A stretch of DNA of 64,000 nucleotides from Manduca sexta (Eukaryota; Arthropoda; Insecta; Lepidoptera; Sphingidae): positions 5,191,116 through 5,255,115 of the forward strand of contig NC_051121.1 of assembly GCF_014839805.1 (NCBI RefSeq), read 5' to 3'. The notes beneath the pieces were generated by a model. It ran no database searches. It was not told the origin of the DNA and saw only the letters and a program-made list of their open reading frames with translations. Below, piece by piece: positions 55,856 through 64,000 of this stretch (its first letter is position 1; every line of letters begins with the position of its first letter). The translations under genes were made by a program, and so were the position numbers.

Positions 55856-57429
55856 CATATCTACATATTGTATCTATAATAAAAAAATGAGTACGGCCTT
55901 TTGTAGCCTTAATTCATCGAGTTTCAAAAGGGAGGGAGATGCTAAAACGAAAATCGTTATTAAAAAAGTTATATTGGAATGAGAAGTGGCTCAGCTCGAG
56001 TGGCCCTTTATTTCATAATATATAGAACAAATACAACATTTTGCGGCTTTAATTTGTTTTTTCCATTGCTTTTGATCATTCAAATTGTGGAGGTCAAATA
56101 TGTAGGTTGAATATAGTGTTAATTCTGAAGCGATTTTAATTAAAATAAAAACTATTATTGACTACAGATATACTTTCACAAATATTATACCAATCAATCG
56201 ATCGATACGACTATAGCCCCAGTCTGTCAAACGTTCAGCGTTTGTAGCAAAAAGTGTCAATATCTTCACAAAACAATAACACCAGTTTTTAGATCAATCG
56301 ATTAGTCATTAGGCACCGCGCAAACTCCGTTAATTTGTTGAATAAACACACATGCTCCTAACTAGTAGTCAATATAAAATAAAAAATACAATATCTGACA
56401 ATAATAATGAGCAGCAGAAAAACATAAAATTAAAATTTTATTTTAACGTTCTAAACGAACAGTTTTAAATTTTTTGGAATTTAACATTAAAAGCAGTAAA
56501 GAATATCCGCACTAATGTCCGCCATCATTGCGTGTGGCATATGATAATATTTCAATGGCCGCAAATCCGGTTATTCGGAGCTATTGTTTTGGCCTACATA
56601 ATATCCGACCCGACCCGGTTCAACCAGTGATAGCTTACAAATCTAATTCCGGATATCTCGCGAGGTCACCGCTGCACGCGGATGCGAGTGTGGTGTAGTT
56701 GGTTAGTCGATAAAACTTATCGATATTTTTAGGCTTTAATATTATTTTTTGGTAATCGATGAATAAATTTGACATTGAGAACCTAAGAGATCTACTAGTT
56801 GTATAAAATATGTTTTACATTAAATTTCATTTTTTTTTATTTTATTTTATTATACTTTATATACAAAGAGTATAAAGATGGACTTAATGCCGAAGGCATT
56901 CTCTACATTTTATTATATTTAATATTGCTTGAAATTACTTTGCAAACAAGTTTAACGTTTTTTTCTTTTTTTATGACAGCTGGTTCCTAACCTGACGTAT
57001 TCTTTAGACTTAATCTTAGTGAATCTATTAATATTTTTTTATAAACGATCTTGAAAGTATTATCAGGTTCAGAAAGTCCTATACCAGGCTAATTACGCTA
57101 TTTAAACCAAGGCACATTTAACAACAAAAAGAAAAATAAATTTTCAGACAGATTTTCAATACCACCGATACCTAAACATAAATTAATATAGGAATACTTT
57201 TACGTGAATATTTTTTTGTATATTTTTATCGACAAAAATACTAATAAAACTATCGATAATTGGTACGTTCTAAGCACATAGTCTGTCACAAATATCTGCA
57301 GTCGACTGAAATGCGCTGTGCCATCCAGGGTTTGGTATTTTATTTTATTGCGCGACATTTGAGTGACATAAACTGCTGCATTATATCACTACATTTTATA
57401 TTATGATTGATCACTTTACCATCTTCTCA
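55856..57429. other. unassigned; GC-richer at 56,500-56,700
   Basis: The GC-richer patch contains several CpG and is near TATCGATA at 56,718-56,725 and 57,251-57,258. That resembles a promoter context, but no downstream ORF supports one. A 63-codon ORF at 56,799-56,990 is Leu/Ile/Phe-rich and likely chance. Confidence 0.25.
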
Positions 57430-57545
57430 AAACGGGCCGGCATAATGATGTCGACTGACGAGGAGTAAACATCCCCCGTTAGTTACATTCTATGTGGACC
57501 CCATTCCACTTACCATCAAGTGCAGTGGGACTTTGCCGATGTGGT
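57430..57545 (+). mobile_element. Rep-B fragment, opposite orientation
   Basis: GGGCCGGCATAATGATGTCG to CACTTACCATCAAGTGCAGT, the family read in reverse. Confidence 0.55.
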
Positions 57546-57906
57546 TTAAAAATGTTAGCAAGATATGCAAGATTATGTCTCAAACGAATGACAAGACATT
57601 GTAGTTACATATATTTAGAGGAGACAAAGTAATGAATTAAGGTGGCATTTGAAGTTTATTTGGACGAAATTTGAATTGTAATAAGCAATCATATATATTG
57701 TTAATGTAATATGTGGGTCAATAAATAACAGGAGATTTCTGTTCCAAAAATATGCAATATCCCGCAAAACCTTTGGAACGACTGAACGAACCAAACGATT
57801 GAATTTTTATTTATCGCGCATATATTTATGTAATATGATCTCTATTTTTGTAATAATTTGCTTGCGTCGATAACGCAAAACGGTTGTTTTCAAAATTTAT
57901 TCTCAG

Positions 57907-58160
57907 TAGAGTCGGGTTCTAGATGCAATACAATATCATGCATCATTAAAAAGCGGGACCAATCATTTCTAATAACCACTAAATGAAGACTTTTAAAACA
58001 TCGATCAGCTTTTTTCTATTCCAGGAAACTTTTATCATTAGAGTCGACTCCTAGATGCAAATACAGTGTAGGACCAATTATTTCTAATAACCACTAAATG
58101 AACCTTAGTAAATAGTAAGACATCCATCAGGCTTTTTTCAATTCCAAGCAACACTACACT
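57907..58160. repeat. 132-bp tandem repeat, two units
   Basis: Units start TAGAGTCG at 57,907 and 58,039. Shared blocks are TCTAATAACCACTAAATGAA and CAGCTTTTTTCTATTCCA or CAGGCTTTTTTCAATTCCA. Moderate divergence, so not recent. Confidence 0.78.
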
Positions 58161-58542
58161 GAACTTCATAGTAATATTACACGGCAAATTGCGTCTATCC
58201 AACACCTTGTTACATTACTATTATGAATTACAACTTGCTATTAATTATAACATAATTACTGCAATACAATTAATCTATTTACATTCCAAACATGACATAC
58301 ACGTAGTTTCAGTCAATATGACATTGTTTCGAGTTCGTACCACGGGGATTATATCCGCCTTGCATAATAAATAATGAGCGTACATATATGCTTAATCCAT
58401 CAAAGTCCCAGCCAACGACTCCTGAATCCACTTAGACGTCAGGCAGCAATAACTGTATGTGGTAAGGGAGCTGTCGCAGTGCTACATTCATCATATAAGA
58501 TATTCGAAATGTACTATCTTTGAGAAATTGAATCTAAACTAT

Positions 58543-58713
58543 AGACAGAATTTGTTTGGACGTGCTAATCTCAGGAACTACAAAACCGATTTTGAAGATT
58601 TTATCACTAATAGGAAGCTACATTACGTCTGAGTGCTATAGCCTCCTTTAACCCAGTAAACATTTATTCCGGAAATACTTTTTCACGTGTGTGGAGTCTT
58701 ATCGAAAAGCTAG
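58543..58713 (+). mobile_element. short Helitron, 5' end worn
   Basis: Body GTGCTAATCTCAGGAACTAC, AATAGGAAGCTACATTAC, end TCGAAAAGCTAG|T (CTAG at 58,710-58,713). Confidence 0.65.
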
Positions 58714-60089
58714 TATGTTAATAAAAAGAATACTTAGCTTATGCTGCGATCACCAGCCAGCGGGGCTATTGGAAAATTTGACTTATATAGTGACGAACAT
58801 GACATCGATGTCAACCAAACTTTGATGTCAACTGAAATTTCATATGCATCGACATTGCGTATGATAATGTCGTTATAACCAGCAAGAGTGTCTTTCAAAT
58901 TACTTGACATTTCTTTTTTATCAATATTACGCGCCTAAGTTATACATATTATGAATTGAACGTACGGTGGAATTAGATGAATTGATCATCTTTATTAAGC
59001 GGGTCAACTATGCATTAAAAACTTGAGAATTGCTTTGTGACCCCGGAATCATTATATCATTTGGCTTCATAATATTATTGAACTTGGGTCCATTGCAATT
59101 TTTTTGAGATTTGCATTATTCCCTATTCTAAAAAACAAGATCAAATTGAACGCACTATCCAATTAAGAAAATCTGTACTATTTGTGCAAATAACGTTTAT
59201 GTTTCACATGCTATTATAATATCTCTCCAGTATAAATGATATTAATATTACCAAGCCCAATTATGATAAGACTTACTCTACCTATTCCACTATCAAAATT
59301 TTATAGTTATTTGTACTACAATATTCCCAGGATTATTAGAATAATAAACAAGTTAATCAATGCCTGAAAACCACACGCATAAGCTACCAGCTGTGGGCGA
59401 CAGCCATGCAATAAAATTTAATTAATATGACACTTGTGAATTAGAATTATTAACAAGCATACTTGATGCCCTAGAAACCTAACCGCATTATGTATGGCAC
59501 TGGCTGAGATTATTAAATTGACGAGCTGAATGCCTATGTCTAGATTGAACATAATGATATCGCTTTCGATGAAAACACATTCGTAATGAACAACTGTGCT
59601 AGTTAGACAATACCTAAAATCGCCGATGCTGCTTTGTTGATGGGTTAAGTTATTTTCAGCTCTTTTAAAAATATCTGACACTGTATAATTGTCCAAAACT
59701 CGGGGATAAAGGGGTGAACAAAAAGGTAACAGAAACACAAATTCCAAGTTATCAATAAATGGTCATATTAAGACATAACTAATGTTTATACCTTATACCT
59801 AACCCATAACTTGACACGAAAATCTATCGGAATATAGGCTATAAAATCTGCAGTAATTCTATTATATTTGAATACTATTTATTTAATATAGTATTAAAAT
59901 AAAATTTGATAGCTCCCACTGCGACGGAGCCTTTACATTTAGTCATGAATTACATGAAGGCGCACGGAGCGCTTAGATTGAAGCAGCTACCGCGTGCAAG
60001 CGTGCATCTCATCTCGCTAAGCACTGCCGATTACTGACAGCTTCCAGTGATGTGAAAATAGCTTCACACGTTCATTGAAGTTATATTAT
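58714..60089. other. no firm feature
   Basis: A minus-strand 109-codon ORF at 59,418-59,747 starts MEFVFLLPFCSPLYP, superficially like a signal peptide, but nothing else supports a gene. A GC-moderate patch lies at 59,930-60,060. Confidence 0.25.
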
Positions 60090-60235
60090 AAATTTCGATT
60101 GTGAAGATGGTTGAATGTTTGTTACAAATAAACGCAGAATGTACGAAACAGATTTGAATGAATTTAACACGCAAATAGATAAAGTTGGAGAACTATATAA
60201 GTAAATTTTTATGATTAATAATTACCTATTACAAT
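60090..60235 (+). mobile_element. Helitron-like fragment
   Basis: GTGAAGATGGTTGAATGTTT and AACAGATTTGAATGAATTTA; relatives at 4,670 and 5,225. Confidence 0.4.
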
Positions 60236-61074
60236 AGAAAATATTTTCTAACAGTAGATACGAGCATAGGGAAACAACAACCACTACTTCTAAAGCTGGT
60301 ATTTTATAAATTTCATAAATATGATATCAAGTATCAAGACATTTAAAAAGTCAAATGTAGCTCTAAAATATTCCTATCAATATGTTCTAAATATAATTAA
60401 ACAGTCGTTAGTCAAGTGTCCCACTAGATGGCGTTGTAAAATAACTTGCAAAAAGTTCTCCAAAACTTACCTAGATAAAAAAGGGACCTTAATGGACGTT
60501 AATGATTATAGAGGTTAGAGGTCAACATTAGACTTGCAAAAATGTTTTAAAATATTTTACGCCAGAATTTGTTTAGGCTTTTTATAACTTTTGGTTTAAA
60601 GGTGGAATATTTTGGCTTTTTCATGTAAACGTATTTTGCAGAAGTTGAGTGCCTCAGACCTGTTTTAAATAAAAATAACTGATACATATTTAAAACTTGC
60701 TAAAAACGCACTTATAACAAAAGCATAAAGTTAGTATAGCATATTTTAAGGAAAAGGCAAATAAACATAAAAAAATCCGACAGAAGAGAAATGGCCAAGA
60801 AAGACAATGACAGTAACATCTTCGGACCCTTATATCCATAATGACTTTTCTACCCTCATCAAACTTTGTAAGGCCGGTCCACATTACTTCCTTGTTACAA
60901 ACATCTTTTGAAGTTCCCCCTTTATTTCACAACTGTCAACTTCCACAACTCTGACAAGTTAAACAGAAGCTTCAATGCTGATTGAGCAGGCAGACATGCA
61001 TGGGGTCTACCAAATTCACTAATGCTATTTCTTTCTAACTTTATCCCTGTCATCTAAACTGATATCTTCACGCC
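60236..61074. other. no feature recognised
   Basis: AT-rich; two short ORFs (60,321-60,518 plus, 60,690-60,884 minus) are unrecognised. Confidence 0.4.
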
Positions 61075-61245
61075 ATTATCCTCGAAGGGGTACGCAGAGG
61101 TCCAGCCAAGACTCCCATTTTTCGTCAGTGTCCACGGCATGATGCGAATAACGCAACATCTCTATTCGATCCGGGATTCGAACCTGGGAACTCTGAACTT
61201 ATACCGTGCACACTACCAAATCTTGAGTTGGGGATTAAAACCACG
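61075..61245 (-). mobile_element. SINE-3-related copy
   Basis: The minus strand has a good B box (GGTTCGAATCCCGG) and the family 3' end (CCTCTGCGTACCCCTTCGAG). The middle is deleted. Confidence 0.6.
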
Positions 61246-61849
61246 CCGAAAGAAAGTATCCCTCTTCCTGCATTATAGGTATTGTTCCTCGCAATCTTGT
61301 GCACCATCTTAAATGAGACCATTTGCCTCAACATCTCCATTGTACTTACGATACTGTAATTACTGTAGCCGCATCGTAATCTAGACTTTATGTACCTTCA
61401 AGTTAAGTCGTATTGTGTGTTTGTCTAAAACAAACTGCATACTGCCATGCCAACATAACGTCCAAGAGATATTCTTACACATGAGTAATTCGCTACCTAG
61501 ATATGACTAAATACACAAACTATGATTCATCTTTATTTAGCAGCATCTGCGAACAGGTACTTGTGAAGAACGATATAACTCATGCTTTATCTAAATGGCG
61601 CACTTACAGCGTACAATTCTGTTAAATGGCACCTAAAAGCAATTTAGGGCTTACTTTTACGATCTTTATGTTGTGTATTTCAAGTTAAAATTGCGTAGAA
61701 TTGAGGACAAATATACATGTTGATATTATGTTGAAAAGTTTATTGGTTATAGGATGTTTGGATCCGCCCGGATAGCACCATAGTAAACAACGTATAAAAC
61801 ATTTTTTTTCTTTTGTTTCGCAGACAAAATGTCTTATTACTACGCCCAG
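61246..61849. other. no feature recognised
   Basis: AT-rich sequence without a recognised repeat. Confidence 0.45.
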
Positions 61850-62010
61850 ACATCATGGGAGGCGACTTAGAGGTAATATTGGGTTTATCGCGCCTTACGA
61901 ACCGACGTTAAGTCGCTCAGGAAGATGGTAAACGTCGGGCGATCGCCGAGCCGAGACTCTAACTGTATACACACCCTACGGTGGACATACCAACTAAACC
62001 TCCGCGATGG
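61850..62010 (-). mobile_element. tRNA-headed SINE of another family
   Basis: The minus strand starts ATCGCGGAGGTTTAGTTGGT, an A box, with GTCTCGGCTCGG as a worn B box. The body matches none of the three main SINE families here. Confidence 0.5.
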
Positions 62011-62194
62011 CCGTCTTCAATGCATTAGGGACAGCTGCAGACTTACTCCGATGGAAGTATCTTAGTTGTCGTCCGCAGTCTTCTGTTGTAGGGGGTTCAA
62101 AAACCCCAACGCACCGATGAACGCCTTCATATTCATTTCGGGAGAACATGTAGAACCTGTCATATTTGCCATGAATATTTGGATCTGATTTCAA
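62011..62194 (-). other. 82-codon ORF in likely repeat sequence
   Basis: An open frame (61,994-62,242) containing NEYEGVHRCVGVFEPP spans the SINE head and the Rep-B end. That overlap suggests it is part of a composite repeat rather than a gene. Confidence 0.3.
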
Positions 62195-62285
62195 CGAGAC
62201 CGCCACAATTATGTTGACTGGCGAGGCGTCCTCATCTCTCATCAGTTGTCGACATTAACTGAACCGCATTTACCATCAGGTGCCA
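62195..62285 (+). mobile_element. Rep-B fragment, opposite orientation
   Basis: CGCCACAATTATGTTGACTG to GCATTTACCATCAGGTGCCA, ending near an A run. Confidence 0.55.
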
Positions 62286-62804
62286 GTATTACCATAAAAA
62301 AAATGGCACATGGTCAATTTTAAAGTCGTGACTCTACCATTCTAATCGTGACTCTTTTGTAGGGGCACATTCGCGGGTATATTATTAGCATGCTGTGGAC
62401 ATTTTTGCCACCATGGCTCGACAGGGGTTTTACCACTGTCTTACCGACAACCGATGTGAAATGGCAGTATGCTGTTTCGTTTTATATTGTTATTTCTTTG
62501 ACCCTAAATTACCCCTGTTTTCATGACGGATTTTTACAGTTGGTTTGGTGGTTCCAAAGAAAGGATTCAGATATTTGATCTCAATACGAATAAAGTCGAA
62601 TGAACACGAAAGAGCTTCCCGCCTGAATTATGTAAATAGCCCATGGTTGACCAGACACAAACCCGAGTCTAGCTCAAACCAGTTTGCTGGTAGAATGTTG
62701 ATGTTCAAAAATCTTTTATAGGTAAAATTTGATTAATACATTCTACACAGAGTAATTTTGGTAGTATGGGATTAGGGCGTGTAAAATTTTAATTATTTTC
62801 TATT
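62286..62804. other. no feature recognised
   Basis: A 62-codon ORF (62,390-62,578), rich in aromatic residues, has no recognisable family. Confidence 0.4.
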
Positions 62805-62915
62805 GATATTTGATATACAGTTCGAGTAACTTATTGTAAAGTTTTTTTTTTTTTTGTAGAAAATAAGTATGTGGTTTCATTTAGCAACGCAGTGTCAAAA
62901 TTACTGTATTACATG
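62805..62915 (+). mobile_element. Rep-E end
   Basis: AAATAAGTATGTGGTTTCAT, AACGCAGTGTCAAAATTACT; same end as 29,250-29,353. Confidence 0.5.
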
Positions 62916-62919
62916 AGAG

Positions 62920-63130
62920 TTTGTAAAGATATTAAAATGCTACTAGAAATAAACACAAATACTGCTTAACCGATTTGGGTAAAATTTGGCACATGCCCAT
63001 GCCCTAAACTAACTTATTACATAGGTTTTTAGCAGAAAAACATCTAGGGAAACTTTATTCCCGATTTCGATCCCAATCTTCAAAGAATTAACAAGAAATT
63101 AGCCAAGCTGGAAGGCGTCGCAGCGACTAC
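62920..63130 (+). mobile_element. Helitron-like fragment
   Basis: ACTGCTTAACCGATTTGGGT and AAATTTGGCACATGCCCATG. No terminal CTAG. Confidence 0.45.
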
Positions 63131-64000
63131 TCGTTTTCATATAGTCATATAAATTCTCAATCTGCCATCTGCACACGTACTCCGCCAGGTTTTATGAGAT
63201 GGCAAATTGATTATCGTACGTATAAGCTAGATAAAGCCCGGCGCACACTGACGAGATTCTCTGCCGTCTCTACATAGAAGCGCACACTATTAATTGACCT
63301 TTAGCAAAAGATTAAACCGAGGATCAGTTTTGCGATCAAAAATTGCCGTTGAAATGTCAACTTTAGATACTATTTCTCACTTAAATCCCGGAAATGCTGT
63401 TTTAAACGCCTAATTAAGGCAATGTTCTCTAATATTAGATACCTTACTGTTGGTTTTAAAGGGCAAAATACTAAATGATTAGCCGGAAATTGTTCGATAA
63501 CGTTTATTTATACACAACAAGGATAAAGGTATGTCCGCACGGCGTAGGGCCGAACCAGAGAGAGTGTTGCCAGTAAAACAAAAATATTTGTTATAAATTT
63601 AACACTTACCCATACTAGAATAAGAAACATTATACATTGAGATACCAATATAAAAAGGCTTACTTTTAAAAAAATAGCATCATATATATCGAATCTATCC
63701 AGTAAATTCGAATACCTTTCTTACAATATTTCCATGTCATCGGACGAAATAGGGTTACCATATAACGCTCCATTTAGTAGATTTACCGCCCCGCCACCGA
63801 AATAGGTTATATTTTTCAGGTCTCAAGTTATCTAGCGTGCGAACGTTTACACATGACGTGAGATTTCTTATTCTTGTTTGGTAAGATTAATAGTAGGCAA
63901 TTCTGACAACAATAGAGTTAGAAGTTAATGGTATTGGCTGTAAAGTTTAATTTTGCTTATCAGCATATTCTGAGTGGTGCACGTTATTAATCTTAGTTAA
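63131..64000. other. no feature recognised
   Basis: AT-rich to the end of the window, no ORF over 60 codons. Confidence 0.5.

Noticed and set aside
56718..57258. Two TATCGATA sites as a DRE-type promoter
   Set aside because: About two such sites are expected by chance in 64 kb of this composition, and no gene start follows.
1..64000. CRISPR arrays, operons or phage features
   Set aside because: The sequence is eukaryotic; tandem repeats found lack the repeat-spacer pattern and there are no prokaryotic-style genes.

Overview
The window is AT-rich eukaryotic DNA from an insect, almost certainly a moth or butterfly. The evidence is the repeats: tRNA-headed SINEs of the Metulj/HaSE kind, an RTE-clade non-LTR retrotransposon whose short truncated tails end in (ATG)n or (GAA)n, many short non-autonomous Helitrons (A|TC...CTAG|T, with a GC-rich hairpin just before the 3' end), and lepidopteran-style LINE tails ending in (AAATA)n. 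The species cannot be named from this sequence. No complete host gene was recognised. The only long coding signal is a dead RTE reverse transcriptase at 51,520-53,274 (minus). The window therefore reads as an intergenic region or a very large intron. Two short open segments with splice-like borders (5,996-6,172 and 35,542-35,646) are offered as weak exon candidates.

Layout. 0-7 kb: a short RTE tail, a 1.9-kb hAT-type element (1,255-3,153) with odd internal arrays, a SINE, a Helitron and a Rep-B copy. 7-20 kb: scattered SINEs, an 85-bp tandem repeat, RTE tails and a second, 1.29-kb hAT-type element (16,994-18,283) that split a Helitron-like repeat. 20-31 kb: a foldback element split by a Helitron, SINEs, LINE tails, a Harbinger-like MITE, and a local tandem duplication of a MITE/SINE junction. 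31-50 kb: sparse repeats, one of a pair of inverted 330-bp copies 15 kb apart, a near-perfect palindrome, Helitron clusters, and a Harbinger-like MITE carrying SINE sequence. 50-64 kb: a complete 829-bp Helitron, a SINE split by the RTE element, a third Harbinger-like MITE, a 132-bp tandem repeat and sparse decayed repeats.

Names used here. SINE-1: tRNA-headed, with a 3' tail resembling the RTE 3' end. SINE-2 and SINE-3: two other tRNA-headed families. Rep-B: a poly(A)-type repeat of unknown class. FB-G: a foldback family. Rep-E and Rep-H: other dispersed repeats. Nested insertions give a relative order: RTE after SINE-1, a Helitron after FB-G, and hAT after a Helitron-like copy. SINE-1 probably borrowed the RTE machinery, because the two share a 3' end. 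Stretches not listed hold no gene or repeat that I recognise.
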